From contig DETD01000031.1 of assembly GCA_002362105.1 (NCBI GenBank), positions 292,826 through 356,825 of the forward strand: DNA of 64,000 bases, written 5' to 3'. The notes under the pieces were generated by a model that did no database searches, was not told the DNA's origin, and was given only the letters and a program-made list of their open reading frames with translations. A program made the translations under genes and the position numbers. Source of the stretch: Bacteroidales bacterium UBA3297 (GTDB lineage: Bacteria > Bacteroidota > Bacteroidia > Bacteroidales > Paludibacteraceae). Shown one piece after another: positions 26,416 through 36,500 of this stretch; position 1 is the first letter of the stretch; each line of letters begins with the position of its first letter.

Positions 26416-27555
26416 TTATTTATTATTCAATCTTTCTATCATCTCTCGGGCAGCCCGTCGGCTAACCGGTTCCGTGCCCAACAAATCGGCCAAGTGGGCA
26501 TATTCATCCAACATTCTTTGTCGGCCCTCGGCAGGAGCTATAATCTTACCAAGTTCCGATTTCAGAGATTCTGCATTGAAGTTATATCCCAGCAATTCCG
26601 TAACGACTTGTCGATCGGCAATCAAATTTACCAACGACACATTTGCCACCCGTATTATCTTGCGAAGAATCCAATAGACAATCCGGCCACCAGCAATTTG
26701 GTAAACGACGACCTGTGGAACCCGCATCAGCGCTGTTTCCAAAGTAGCAGTTCCCGATGTTACGACGGCGACTTCAGCCTGCTGCAACAACTGGTATGTT
26801 TCGCCATAAACAACAGAGCAATTATACTCTTTTGTACATTGGCTATATAGTTCTTTTGGCATAGCCGGAGCTCCGGCTATCACAATATGGAACTGCGGGA
26901 AAGCACTAGCGGCCTTCAACATATCGGGCAAATTTCCTTTCAACTCGCTGACACGGCTTCCCGGCAACAAGGCCAATAAAGGTTTGTCGGTCGGAATGTT
27001 GGTTCTGGATGCGAATTCTGATAAAGATTCCCCCTTACAACTGCGGTTTTCCACAGCATCGACACATGGGTTTCCCACATAACTCACTTCACAACCACGC
27101 TGGCCAAACCATTCAACCTCAAACGGCAATATAGAGAAAACACGGTCAACATACTTACGTATACTCTTTACACGCCATGACTTCCACGCCCACACTTTTG
27201 GAGCTATATAGTAGAAAACAGGTGTGCCAGGCATATTTTTTTTGACGTATTTGGCCATCTGTAGGTTAAAACTGGGATAATCGACCAAAATTACCACATC
27301 AGGACAAAACGCTTTCGCCGCCTGTTTTGCTTTCGACATTATGCCCAATATAGTGCAAAGATGCAAAACGACATCAACAAAACCCATATAGGCCATGTCT
27401 CGGTAATGCTGAACCAGTTCACAACCCTGCTCGGCCATTAAATCGCCACCCAATCCCTTAAACTGGCAGTCGGGATCTTGCTCCTTCAACGCACGCAACA
27501 AATTAGAGGCATGCAAATCGCCAGAGGCTTCTCCTGCAATTACAAAATACCTCAT
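26416..27555 (-). CDS. lpxB: Lipid-A-disaccharide synthase LpxB
   Basis: A 379-residue GT-B fold enzyme that joins UDP-2,3-diacylglucosamine and lipid X in lipid A synthesis. The start MRYFVIAGEASGDLHASNL is the textbook LpxB opening. ILVDYPSFNLQMAKYVKK, YYIAPKVWAWKSWR and ALLPGSRVSEL follow in the expected order. Upstream codons in frame are inside the previous gene. The ATG overlaps the stop of the small membrane gene as ATGA. It belongs to the surE operon. Confidence 0.96.
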   Translation of the reverse strand: MRYFVIAGEASGDLHASNLLRALKEQDPDCQFKGLGGDLMAEQGCELVQHYRDMAYMGFVDVVLHLCTILGIMSKAKQAAKAFCPDVVILVDYPSFNLQMAKYVKKNMPGTPVFYYIAPKVWAWKSWRVKSIRKYVDRVFSILPFEVEWFGQRGCEVSYVGNPCVDAVENRSCKGESLSEFASRTNIPTDKPLLALLPGSRVSELKGNLPDMLKAASAFPQFHIVIAGAPAMPKELYSQCTKEYNCSVVYGETYQLLQQAEVAVVTSGTATLETALMRVPQVVVYQIAGGRIVYWILRKIIRVANVSLVNLIADRQVVTELLGYNFNAESLKSELGKIIAPAEGRQRMLDEYAHLADLLGTEPVSRRAAREMIERLNNK

Positions 27556-27905
27556 AACAGCGTACGGGCCAAAAAGAACACAAGAAACAAAAGCGTACCA
27601 ACAATATACCCGCGTCCGAATTTCCAACGTTCCGTCTTATAGGCCCAAAAGAAACCAAACATACTTGGCATCAATGCCATAATATAAATGTTGGTCAGGT
27701 ATGCAGAGTCGTTCGACACCAGAAAATGCAACACATGGTGTAACGAGTTAAACTGTACAGCCTTTGCAAAATAGATAATTGCAAACAGGCAAAGGATAGG
27801 TAAAGCTATCGAAACCGACAAGCCCAACATAAAAGAGTTGAAAGAATGAGGTTCACCATCGTAATAGTGTTCTTCTACCTTTCGTGAAAAATCATCGTAA
27901 CCCAT
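27552..27905 (-). CDS. Small membrane protein between surE and lpxB
   Basis: A 117-residue protein with three probable membrane helices (about 25-48, 70-90 and 97-116). The short acidic N-terminus MGYDDFSRKVEEHYYDGEP is cytoplasmic or periplasmic. I recognise no named family, but small membrane proteins occupy this place between surE and lpxB in other Bacteroidales. It overlaps lpxB by four bases, which points to coupled translation and perhaps a link with lipid A synthesis (inference). Confidence 0.75.
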   Translation of the reverse strand: MGYDDFSRKVEEHYYDGEPHSFNSFMLGLSVSIALPILCLFAIIYFAKAVQFNSLHHVLHFLVSNDSAYLTNIYIMALMPSMFGFFWAYKTERWKFGRGYIVGTLLFLVFFLARTLL

Positions 27906-27936
27906 CTCTATAATCTTTTTTAGATGTATTTATCAA

Positions 27937-28713
27937 TTATCGTTTTATCGCAGATAAAAAAACATGGTCTGTCATATCTATATTCAACGGGACACACGAC
28001 GCGCCATGATGCGCCAAGACGTATTCGTCGGTTCCTTCTTTTTCTGGTTCCAAACAGACGAATTCACCACCCAATGTATACAACGGATTTTTAGTCTCCT
28101 TATTTTCACCAGCATAGTCAAACTCCTTAGTCCATCGGCTCCGTGCCTGCGAGCACCATTGCAGTCCTCCCTCTATAGGGCCAATAGGGAAATTCACATT
28201 CAAGCACACGCCATTAGGGACACAAACAGCTCCTATCAAGAGGTCTTCTACCAATTGTCGGATAATCGGTAATCCGTAGGAATAATCGACAGGTTCAGAG
28301 TAATTACAACACTGCGAAAATCCGACAGAAGGTATACCATTAATGCAGCCTTCGATAACAGCTCCCATTGTGCCAGAATACACAACGTTTATCGAACTGT
28401 TAGTCCCCTTGTTTATCCCTGCCAGTACCAAATCGGGGCGCCGGTCTTTACATACTGTATAAAACGCCAGTTTCACACAGTCTACAGGAGTGCCACTTGC
28501 CGCATACACTTTCAATCCCGGTTCGCATTTCACGCAACGCAACTCAACATCAGAGTTACAAGAAACAGCACTTGACATTCCCGACTGTTGCACTTCAGGT
28601 GCGACAACAAAAACATCGGCCAAAGGAGCCACTGTTTTGACTAACAACTCCAAGCCTTCAGCCTGGACGCCATCGTCATTCGAAATTAAAATAAGTGGGC
28701 GTTGTTTTACCAT
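27937..28713 (-). CDS. surE: 5'/3'-nucleotidase SurE
   Basis: A 258-residue metal-dependent phosphatase acting on nucleoside monophosphates, and on polyphosphate in some species. ILISNDDGVQAEG holds the metal-binding Asp13 and Asp14, VVAPEVQQSGMSSAV holds the Ser/Asn ligands, and SGTPVDCVKLA and GINKGTNSSINVVYSGTMGA complete the active site. A promoter (TTG-N20-TATTTTTG) sits directly upstream, making surE the first gene of the operon surE, small membrane protein, lpxB, YfhO-like. Confidence 0.96.
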   Translation of the reverse strand: MVKQRPLILISNDDGVQAEGLELLVKTVAPLADVFVVAPEVQQSGMSSAVSCNSDVELRCVKCEPGLKVYAASGTPVDCVKLAFYTVCKDRRPDLVLAGINKGTNSSINVVYSGTMGAVIEGCINGIPSVGFSQCCNYSEPVDYSYGLPIIRQLVEDLLIGAVCVPNGVCLNVNFPIGPIEGGLQWCSQARSRWTKEFDYAGENKETKNPLYTLGGEFVCLEPEKEGTDEYVLAHHGASCVPLNIDMTDHVFLSAIKR

Positions 28714-28740
28714 AAGTGCCTAACTGCGAAAATAACATTA

Positions 28741-28771
28741 CAAAAATACTAAATACAAGTATAAACAGCAA
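28741..28771 (-). promoter_or_regulatory. Promoter of the surE-lpxB operon
   Basis: Minus-strand TTG (28769-28771), 20-base spacer, TATTTTTG (28741-28748). Both elements and the spacing fit the Bacteroidota consensus; the leader is about 20 bases. Confidence 0.65.
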
Positions 28772-28819
28772 AAAGAAAAACCGCCCCACAACAATCCATA
28801 AGGATAGTGTGAGGCGGTT
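28772..28819 (-). terminator. Terminator after amt
   Basis: On the minus strand AACCGCCTCACA pairs with TGTGGGGCGGTT around a 15-base loop, followed by TTTCTTTTTG. It ends the ammonium operon just before the surE promoter. Confidence 0.85.
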
Positions 28820-28853
28820 CCCCTAATTTCAAATGATACAGAAGAGTGTTCTT

Positions 28854-30236
28854 TTATGAGTTGTAAGCAGTTTCTCCGTGTTCGTAGATATCCAAACCTT
28901 CTTCTTCAATACGGGCAGGAACTCTAAGACCGTGAACCTTGTCAATAACTTTGAACATTATGAATCCTGTTCCGAATGACCATGCAGCGAACACTACGAT
29001 ACCCAAGCACTGTGCGCCAAGGAAGCCAGCACCGAAGCCATAGCAAAGACCTTCTGAAGTTGAAAGGAAGCCGGTGAGCAAGGTACCGAGAACGCCACAG
29101 CAGAGGTGAACTGAAGTAGCACCAACAGGATCGTCGATGTGAAGTTTTTCATCGATGAATGATACTGCGTAAACAAGCACTACACCACTAAGGAGACCGA
29201 TGATTGCTGAACCTCCGAGTGACACGCAATCGCAACCGTCAGTTATACCAACCAAACCAGCCAACACGCCGTTGAGGGCAAGAGAGAGAGATGGTTTTCC
29301 GTAACGGAACCAGCTGACAAACAATGCAGCGGCACCTCCGGCACAAGCAGCCAGGTTGGTTGTCATAAAGACATGGCTGATAGCTTCACGGTTTACTTCG
29401 CCAGAAGCGGCTAGCTGAGAACCTGGGTTGAAGCCGAACCAGCCGAACCACAAGATGAACACGCCAAGAGCACCAAGAGTGAGGTTGTGGCCTGGAATTG
29501 CGTGGCTCTTACCATCTTTACCATATTTACCGATACGTGGACCTAACACAATAGCGCCAGCCAACGCAATCCAACCACCGACAGAGTGCACAATTGTAGA
29601 GCCTGCGAAATCGTGGAAAGTGTGACCGAAGAGGTTCATCATAAAGCTACCATCTTCTCCGTTCATCAGCCAGCCGCCACCCCATGTCCAGTGACCTGAG
29701 ATAGGATAGATAACCAAACTGATAATCAAAGAATAAATCAGATACATAGAGAATTTAGTGCGTTCTGCCATAGCTCCAGATACGATAGTAGCAGCGGTTG
29801 CGCAGAATACGGTCTGGAAAATCAAGACTCCTTCTTTTGGAAGTCCACCTGGTGCGGTGAAGAAATCGAGGCTACCGAAACTTGGAGTACCCATGAAACC
29901 TGCGCCATCGCAACCAAACATCAAGCCGAAACCAAACAGCCAGAACAAAATAGAACCGAACGAGAAGTCTACCAAGTTCTTCATCAAGATATTAGCCGTA
30001 TTCTTAGTTCTGGTAAAACCAGCTTCGACTAAAGCAAAACCGGGCTGCATAAAAAACACCAGCATTGCACCAAGAATCATCCAAACAGTATCGAGAGAGA
30101 CAGCCACGTCGTCGGCTGTAATAGGTTTTCCATCTATCTCATAAACATCGGCAACAGCAGAACCGCCGGCCATAAGCGTCATTAGAATGACGGCCATCCA
30201 TCGCTTCGATGGCATATATTTTCGAATCATATCCAT
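28854..30236 (-). CDS. amt: Ammonium transporter Amt
   Basis: A 460-residue channel with eleven membrane helices, preceded by a cleavable signal-like segment (WMAVILMTLMAGGSAVA). MQPGFALVEAGF, the first-helix motif, FDFAGSTIVH-like HDFAGSTIVHSVGGW, and GCVLGTLL-like HLCCGVLGTL in the His-pair region are diagnostic of Amt. It admits ammonium for assimilation. The PII gene lies 47 bases upstream, so the transporter and its regulator come from one mRNA, the usual arrangement for PII control by direct plugging of the Amt pore. Confidence 0.96.
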   Translation of the reverse strand: MDMIRKYMPSKRWMAVILMTLMAGGSAVADVYEIDGKPITADDVAVSLDTVWMILGAMLVFFMQPGFALVEAGFTRTKNTANILMKNLVDFSFGSILFWLFGFGLMFGCDGAGFMGTPSFGSLDFFTAPGGLPKEGVLIFQTVFCATAATIVSGAMAERTKFSMYLIYSLIISLVIYPISGHWTWGGGWLMNGEDGSFMMNLFGHTFHDFAGSTIVHSVGGWIALAGAIVLGPRIGKYGKDGKSHAIPGHNLTLGALGVFILWFGWFGFNPGSQLAASGEVNREAISHVFMTTNLAACAGGAAALFVSWFRYGKPSLSLALNGVLAGLVGITDGCDCVSLGGSAIIGLLSGVVLVYAVSFIDEKLHIDDPVGATSVHLCCGVLGTLLTGFLSTSEGLCYGFGAGFLGAQCLGIVVFAAWSFGTGFIMFKVIDKVHGLRVPARIEEEGLDIYEHGETAYNS

Positions 30237-30283
30237 AATAATTTCTTTTGTGGTAATTTGTATTCAATGTTCAACGGAGCCTT

Positions 30284-30637
30284 TTACTTTTTCTCGGCAT
30301 CGTAAAGCGAGATGTCACCTCTGTCGCCAGTTCTGATTCTAATGGCATCTTCTACTGGGATAATCCATATACGTCCGTCACCCACATCTCCAGTGCGCGC
30401 TGCTTTAACAATAGCCTGGACTGTTTTTTCTACATTTATGTCACGTACCACGATTGACACAAGCACACGTTCAATAATACTGGTATCGTACATCACACCA
30501 CGATAGATACGTGACTGCAACGACTTACCCATACCTCTGACTTCGTAGAACGAGAACCATTCGATGTCGGCCTCTAGCAAGGCATCACGAACATCATCGA
30601 ATTTGGTTTTTCTGATAATGGCTTCAAGTTTCTTCAT
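30284..30637 (-). CDS. glnK: Nitrogen regulatory protein P-II
   Basis: A 117-residue PII protein. The T-loop spans about residues 36-55 with Tyr45 and Tyr50 (RIYRGVMYDTS), the latter at the place of the uridylylated Tyr51. TGDVGDGRIWIIPVEDAIRIRTGDRG is the C-terminal ATP/2-oxoglutarate binding region. It is expected to bind Amt and block it when nitrogen is plentiful. The T-loop sequence differs from the enteric GlnB/GlnK form (no QKGHTE), so uridylylation cannot be assumed. Confidence 0.95.
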   Translation of the reverse strand: MKKLEAIIRKTKFDDVRDALLEADIEWFSFYEVRGMGKSLQSRIYRGVMYDTSIIERVLVSIVVRDINVEKTVQAIVKAARTGDVGDGRIWIIPVEDAIRIRTGDRGDISLYDAEKK

Positions 30638-30669
30638 ATCTGTATATTTTTAAATCTTGGGACTTTACT

Positions 30670-31398
30670 TTAAAAGGTAATACCAAATGCAAGGTATGCC
30701 TGCTCGCTATAAGGGTTGATTACACCTTGAGCATATACTGGAAGACTGAAAGATGGTGTAAACTGAAGTTCTTTCGATGCCTTAACCGACAGATTTACGA
30801 TATTGAAATTGTCTGAATAAGCGCCCTCAAACGGAGTCAGGCCCAACGCAAAATCCAAGCCCACAGAACCAGCCTTAACAGGATATCCTAATTCGATATA
30901 GGTAGAATACTGCTCGTCGCCAAAGGCGTCTTTGTCGTTAACCAAGTTGACGTTTGCGGAAATAGACAGGGCGAACTTTTTGCAAACCTCTCCGAAATCG
31001 AAACCAGTGTTCAATTCCAAGATGTGATTGTCGTAGTTACCATATTTGGGGAATGTTCCATCCTCTTGGCGGGCTGCCGCTCCACAATAGTCGGTCAGGC
31101 CAATTGAGAAACCACTGATTGAATAAGATGCGAACCAGTCGAATTCATTAATTGCGTGTTCGAAATCGGTAGATCCCCATATACCCAACGAGAAACCACC
31201 AACATTCATACTAATACCAGGCTGGAAGGCTGCACCAGAAAGATTCTGTCCACGCCATACGTACGTGCTGACCAAATCTGCGCCTGCTTCTACTTTTACT
31301 TTTGACTCTTTAGGAGACTCTGCAACTTCTTCCTGTGCCAAAACCGGCTGTGCTAGTACAGCTACAAAAGCCGCTACTAATGTAAAAACCTTCTTCAT
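30670..31398 (-). CDS. TorF-like outer-membrane porin of the ammonium operon
   Basis: A 242-residue protein with a signal peptide (MKKVFTLVAAFVAVLAQPVLAQ) and a barrel of alternating strands. VSTYVWRGQNLSGAAFQPG at the first strand is the hallmark of the TorF/gcw_chp putative porin family, and it ends AYLAFGITF with a terminal Phe. It is the first gene of the operon with glnK (32 bases away) and amt, so it is probably the outer-membrane entry route for ammonium or another small nitrogen source (inference). Confidence 0.85.
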   Translation of the reverse strand: MKKVFTLVAAFVAVLAQPVLAQEEVAESPKESKVKVEAGADLVSTYVWRGQNLSGAAFQPGISMNVGGFSLGIWGSTDFEHAINEFDWFASYSISGFSIGLTDYCGAAARQEDGTFPKYGNYDNHILELNTGFDFGEVCKKFALSISANVNLVNDKDAFGDEQYSTYIELGYPVKAGSVGLDFALGLTPFEGAYSDNFNIVNLSVKASKELQFTPSFSLPVYAQGVINPYSEQAYLAFGITF

Positions 31399-31515
31399 AC
31401 TAAATAATTTTTGTTATTAATCTTTTAAAATCATACACTATTTGAAAGCAATTCCACAAAATAACAATCAAACAGCCAGCAATAATCAAATTTTATTTCC
31501 TTTTTGATTACACTG

Positions 31516-31523
31516 CAAAGTTA
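31516..31523 (-). promoter_or_regulatory. Promoter -7 element of the ammonium operon
   Basis: Minus-strand TAACTTTG, an exact TAnnTTTG match, about 120 bases before the porin start. No clear TTG at -33, which may reflect activator dependence. Confidence 0.5.
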
Positions 31524-31590
31524 TACAGAAAAACATGTTGAAAAGCATAATCTGGCTAGGTTTACCAAACAATTTAAAAAGCAATTAGAA

Positions 31591-31611
31591 TTTGCTTTTG
31601 GCAAGCAAAAG
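31591..31611. repeat. Inverted repeat upstream of the ammonium operon
   Basis: TTTGCTT and AAGCAAA face each other across TTGGC, and CTTTTG/CAAAAG overlap the same site. The repeat lies about 70 bases upstream of the -7 element, a plausible place for an activator-binding site. No protein can be assigned. Confidence 0.4.
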
Positions 31612-31787
31612 TTGATTACGAATTATAAGGGAAAACAGCCTCAAAGTTTCAGATAGAAACAGCCTACAAATACAAAAAGAAAGAAAAACACAGCATTTAA
31701 AGACAAAACAACACAGAAAGTAAAATATAAAGGCAAATAAATATCATTTTGCGCTAAAGACAGACTTTCCAAGACAAAAAAAGTAAA

Positions 31788-32534
31788 TCAAAGCACGTAA
31801 CTTACCTGTTTAAAAAGGAACACCCGATGTTCACCTGACTCCAACTCCAATTCAAGTTCACCCGCAGGATGAACCTTGACAATACGCGCGAAAAAATGTA
31901 CTCCGTCTTCATCTGCATACTCATAAAAGCCAGTTTTTCTGTATAAAGCTCCCATATAGTCTCTTCTGATAGCATCTTCGCCTCCATTTACTAACTGCAT
32001 ATAACGCGCCATCAGGCACTGTCTGAAAAGCACTGCCGCCTTGTCTACGTCATATTCACGGCCTGTCAGTTGAACAGCAGAAACAGGATTTAAAGGATAA
32101 TCGGAAAAAACCGATTGATTTAAGTTTATTCCAACACCAAGCACCACATACGCGATGGTTTTACCCATCAGCATCGCCTCGTTCAAGGTACCGCTTATCT
32201 TCCTATCTCCAATATACACATCGTTCGGCCATTTTACAGATAAATCATCAAGCCCAACATAAACCGAAAGAAAATCAACCACAGCCAACGCCCCCACCTG
32301 CGTAATAAGGAACTGTTTGTCGGCAGCCAAGAAATCGGGGAAAACAGCCACAGAAGCCAAAAGATTTTTACCCTTTTCCGACTCCCAATGATTTCCGACC
32401 TGGCCACGCCCCTTTGTTTGCACATCGGCATATACCATTGTACCTTCAGGAACTTCATCTATTTTCTCGTTCAAAATTCGTAACAGTTCGTCGTTAGTAG
32501 AGGTAACGGTGTCAAGATGTATGATTGTATCCAT
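31788..32534 (-). CDS. birA: Biotin--[acetyl-CoA-carboxylase] ligase
   Basis: A 248-residue monofunctional biotin protein ligase. It lacks the N-terminal DNA-binding domain of the E. coli repressor form. TSTNDEL (11-17), KGRGQVGNHW (41-50), VKWPNDVYIG (100-109) and RKISGTL with Lys112 form the biotinyl-AMP site. The C-terminal beta domain follows. It makes biotinyl-AMP and transfers biotin to carboxylase carrier proteins. The start MDTIIHLDTVTSTNDE is chosen for the family fit; an upstream Met seven codons earlier is possible. It lies 42 bases after cysE on the same strand. Confidence 0.93.
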   Translation of the reverse strand: MDTIIHLDTVTSTNDELLRILNEKIDEVPEGTMVYADVQTKGRGQVGNHWESEKGKNLLASVAVFPDFLAADKQFLITQVGALAVVDFLSVYVGLDDLSVKWPNDVYIGDRKISGTLNEAMLMGKTIAYVVLGVGINLNQSVFSDYPLNPVSAVQLTGREYDVDKAAVLFRQCLMARYMQLVNGGEDAIRRDYMGALYRKTGFYEYADEDGVHFFARIVKVHPAGELELELESGEHRVFLFKQVSYVL

Positions 32535-32576
32535 ATAAATTACAAAGGCGGCCAAACAAGCCGCCCGTATCTCTTA

Positions 32577-33485
32577 TTATTTTGAAAATTGTTGTGTTTT
32601 AGACTGGAAAACAGTCTCTCCCTTAGGGACATCGTTAGTCACCCACACATTACCGCCTATAGTGGCGCCTTCACCAATTGTAATACGGCCCAACACGGTC
32701 GCATTACAATAGATAACCACATTGTCTTCCACAATCGGATGGCGGGGCAGGTCCTTAATCGGATTACCATTTTCATCAAGAGGAAAACTTTTTGCCCCCA
32801 ATGTCACACCCTGGTACAATTTCACATGATTACCAATTATAGCAGTTTCTCCAATAACCACACCTGTTCCATGATCTATTGCAAAATACTGTCCGATAGT
32901 AGCACCCGGATGAATATCGATACCCGTTTCAGAATGAGCCATCTCTGAAATCATACGTGGAATCAGAGGGACACCGAGTTTCAGCAACGCATGCGCTATA
33001 CGATGATTAGAAACCGCCTTAATGGTAGGATAGCAAAGAATGATTTCCCCAAAACTTTTTGCAGCGGGGTCTCCGTTGTATGCAGCCACAACATCAGTCA
33101 TCAATACCGCCCTCATTGCAGGTAATTGGGCAATAAAGTCAGACGCAATCTGTCTGGCTTTTTCCCGGTTCTGCTCCAACACATTTTCGTCGGGTCCTCC
33201 CTCAAAACACAAGCCAGCCATCACCTGTTCTGTCAGGCAAGCGCTCAAACGTTCAACATTAACACCCATATGGAACTTCAAAGTGTTACTGTCAACAAAT
33301 GAGTTTCCAAAATAGCCAGGGAAAAGAATTTCGCGCGTGAGTTCTACAATTTGCTTTAACGAAGCACCCGACGGGAAGGGAAGTCCATCACTTGTATGAT
33401 GATACGCGTTTTTTAAGGAACCGAAATCCGATAATGATTCGATTACAGAAATTAATTTGGCATCAATTGTTTTCTGTGTAGCCAT
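32577..33485 (-). CDS. cysE: Serine O-acetyltransferase
   Basis: A 302-residue enzyme that acetylates serine with acetyl-CoA to give O-acetylserine, the precursor of cysteine. The N-terminal half is helical. The C-terminal half is a left-handed beta-helix with hexapeptide repeats, and GIDIHPGATIGQYFAIDHGTGVVIGETAIIG holds the catalytic Asp/His pair. It is of the longer EpsC-like type. The start MATQKTIDAK is supported by a promoter (TTG-N20-TAATTTTG) just upstream; codons further upstream lie inside or before that promoter. Confidence 0.95.
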   Translation of the reverse strand: MATQKTIDAKLISVIESLSDFGSLKNAYHHTSDGLPFPSGASLKQIVELTREILFPGYFGNSFVDSNTLKFHMGVNVERLSACLTEQVMAGLCFEGGPDENVLEQNREKARQIASDFIAQLPAMRAVLMTDVVAAYNGDPAAKSFGEIILCYPTIKAVSNHRIAHALLKLGVPLIPRMISEMAHSETGIDIHPGATIGQYFAIDHGTGVVIGETAIIGNHVKLYQGVTLGAKSFPLDENGNPIKDLPRHPIVEDNVVIYCNATVLGRITIGEGATIGGNVWVTNDVPKGETVFQSKTQQFSK

Positions 33486-33506
33486 GTTAGCAATAGTATT
33501 ACGCCA

Positions 33507-33537
33507 CAAAATTACAAAATAAGTCGGGCGGATACAA
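33507..33537 (-). promoter_or_regulatory. Promoter of cysE-birA
   Basis: Minus-strand TTG (33535-33537), 20-base spacer, TAATTTTG (33507-33514), then a leader of about 15 bases to the cysE Met. It overlaps the U tract of the terminator of the upstream giant gene. Confidence 0.6.
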
Positions 33538-33538
33538 C

Positions 33539-33569
33539 AAAAAAAGCACCCGACAAACATCGGATGCTT
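33539..33569 (-). terminator. Terminator after the giant T9SS protein gene
   Basis: On the minus strand a ten-base-pair stem (AAGCATCCGA with TCGGGTGCTT, one wobble) around TGTTTG, followed by seven T. Confidence 0.9.
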
Positions 33570-33590
33570 TCTATTAATAGAGATATTTGT

Positions 33591-36500
33591 TTACTGACGC
33601 ATCAGAGTAAAGTGACCAGTGAAGACCTTCTGGAAGTCTTTTTCTTTAACTTCAATTTCATACCAATAGTCCGTAGACTTCATCGGTTTTCCATTGTAAG
33701 TTCCATCCCAACCTTCATCAGCACCTTTATACTCTGCCATTTTTTTACCGTAGCGGTCAAAAATTGAGATTTTTGCATTCGGATATGCTTCCTGAATAAT
33801 TGTAGTGATAAAGCGGTCATTTACACCATCGCCATTTGGTGAGATTATCTTAGGTATTACAATACCTGGCGATACCACATTAAAGTTACCAGCTGTTGAA
33901 CAACCCGCATTGTCAACTACAACAACCGTATGGATTCCAAATGGAAGGTTATCAATAGTAGACTCCGTAGTAGGAGCAGGAGTAACATCCTTCACAAAAT
34001 AGGTGTAAGGTGTAGCACCACCACTCACCTGGACAGAACGTGAATGATAACCCATAGAATCAACACTTACAATTTCCGGAGTTTCTGACACGATAACTGA
34101 CCAGCTGTCTTCTGCAGAACATTCGCCTCGTGTCATCGCCACATTGTAAGTTGAAGAATAATCCGGTCTCACAGGTATAGCAGCCATATTAGCTCCATCA
34201 GGATATTTAGCCAGAAATACAGTATCATCAGTAGAGGTCCACAAGTATGTTTCTGCCGCATAAGAAGAAGCATCAATCGTTGCAACAGAGCCTTCACAAA
34301 TGATTTCAGGACCCACGATCTCACCCGTCAAAGGACGGTCAACACGAACAGCTACAGTCTTTGTCACCTCAGAACAAATACTATATGAGGCACGCAGGGT
34401 ATATGACTTATAGAAACTGTTAGACGATGCGGTAACATCAAATTCAGGATTAATAGTAATCGAATTACCATCGCGACCAGAGACAATAGACTCATCGTCA
34501 TCCCATGTTACCAAAGTTCCAGCAGGAGTAACAGACTCCAGTTCTACTTCGAAATTATTTTCACCATCACCACAAAGTTTCAAGCCTTCAGGTAAAACAA
34601 TCTCGATAGGAGGAAGAACCTTCAAAGTCTTTTTCACAACTTCTTTCTGTTCTTCTTGCTCTCCCTCACGGTAAATAAAGTAAACAGTATAAACTGCATC
34701 AGACTTAGGCTTAACGGTGTATCTCAGCAAGTTATTGCTCCAGCTCCATCCACCTTCAATCTTTTTATCTACACCATCAATTGTTTCAACAATGTAAAGT
34801 TGCATACGTTCATGATAAATGAACTTACCAGTGCCAGTTGTGTCAATAACAAGTTCACGGAAGTCGCTAGCACACATCTGGTCATCAAGCTGTACATCGA
34901 GCTTCAAGCGTGCATCCTTTCTTACGACAACGCTTCCTTCTGCATCACAGAAATCAGGGTCAGACAAAACAACCTTGAAGTTGTGGTCTGCAGTGACTGC
35001 TGACAAAGAGAGCGGATTACCAGAAGCGAAAGTCACACCACCTTCTGTCCAATCTATATTTGAAGGTTCACCTGCCGTAGGGACAGTAATAGACAAAGGA
35101 ACAGACAATGGATCACCATTTCGAACAATGTACTCTTTTTCCACAGAGAATTCAATGTAAGGTTTCACCTTCACAGCCTCACCCTGTGCAATTTCACCCT
35201 CTGCAGTACATCCGCGATTGGTAACTTTATAAGAGTAAACACCATTGTTTTCTGGAGTTGCAGGCGAGAACGACAAAAGCCTATCTGACTGACCAACCAA
35301 CTCGGTACCATCTTGGAACCAAGAGATCTTATACGTATTCTCAACGCAAGAAACAGTCAACTCAGCACTGAAGTCCTGTCCTTCACAAACTTCGGTAGGA
35401 GAATTGGTAGACACAACCTTAACAGGAATATTGATAATTTGAATATCAAATCCAGTCTTACAGTTGTTTACATATTCAATGTGATAAGTAGCATTTGAAG
35501 GCTCTGCAATTGTATAAGTATCGCCCTTGTTAACACTACCGCCACCAAGCGTCCAATCGAATTCACCCTCCGACTTAGTTACACCAGAGAGGTCGATAGT
35601 AATTGGGTTTCCACAAGAATAGAATACAAGACCTTTAACCGTTACTGTTTCAGTTGTAGAGCCTTCGTTTCCTTCTTCAGTAATCTTAGCAGAACCCTCT
35701 ACAGGGCCATCCCCGATTGTAATCAGATGGTTGCCACCAGGAATATCTACACAAGCACCAGCAGAGGCTGTCAGATTGTATGTATAAGTATTACCAGCAG
35801 GACCTGCAAGGTCTGGAGTAGTATAAATCTCAGACTTGATTGGAGCAGGATTATCACCCGCACCTGCACTAGACCACTTGAACATAGCCTGAGCGCTTGG
35901 ATTAATCTCGTCGTAAACAGCAGTCAAATCAACGCCTGTGCCAGGACAAGTAGTATTAGAACCCTCGATCGACAAGCCACGAATATAGTGAACCTCGACA
36001 TTGATTTCTGCCAAGTTAGACATACACTGCTTACCTTGTACATTAAAGTATGCCTGGGCATAGAATGTTCCAGACTGTTTAATCTCAGTTGGTTCGCCAA
36101 CAGGGTTCTGCTGAGACTCGTCGAGCCAAGCCATTACCCAGTTCTGAGGAACAGCATCTTTCCAAATTTCCTTGCTTGACAAGTCAACAGTTGCAGGTTC
36201 GCAGACTGGAGAAGGATTATTCGTAACAAGGACTGGAGCTGCATACACTGTATCGCATACCGCAATTGCACGGCTCACAGCACCCGTATGGATATTCTTC
36301 TGAGCCACATAATAAGAGAAGACCTGTTTAGCCGAGCCATCGGTTATAGTGTTAGAAGGGAATGGAGCCATGGTCGATTCCAAAGCTTCCTTCTGGGCAT
36401 TTGACAATTCGTTAGGATTGGTCTCGCCATACCACACTAACTCATAATCACTCTCAGAGTCGTTACCTGTACCGGTAGTCTGAATGTTTGCAGTAAGTGC

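Larger units (their letters stand above)
31399..31787. other. Intergenic region with the ammonium-operon control region
   Basis: About 390 very AT-rich bases. They hold the porin promoter and leader and, upstream of it at 31591-31611, nested inverted repeats (TTTGCTT-TTGGC-AAGCAAA and CTTTTG-gcaag-CAAAAG) that could be an operator. The 3' end of birA lies on the far side. No coding frame or RNA gene was recognised. Confidence 0.5.

Noticed and set aside
31516..31620. A sigma-54 (-24/-12) promoter for the ammonium operon
   Set aside because: A TTGGCAAG stretch is present, but the TTGC element is off by two bases and on the wrong strand; the ordinary TAACTTTG element fits better.
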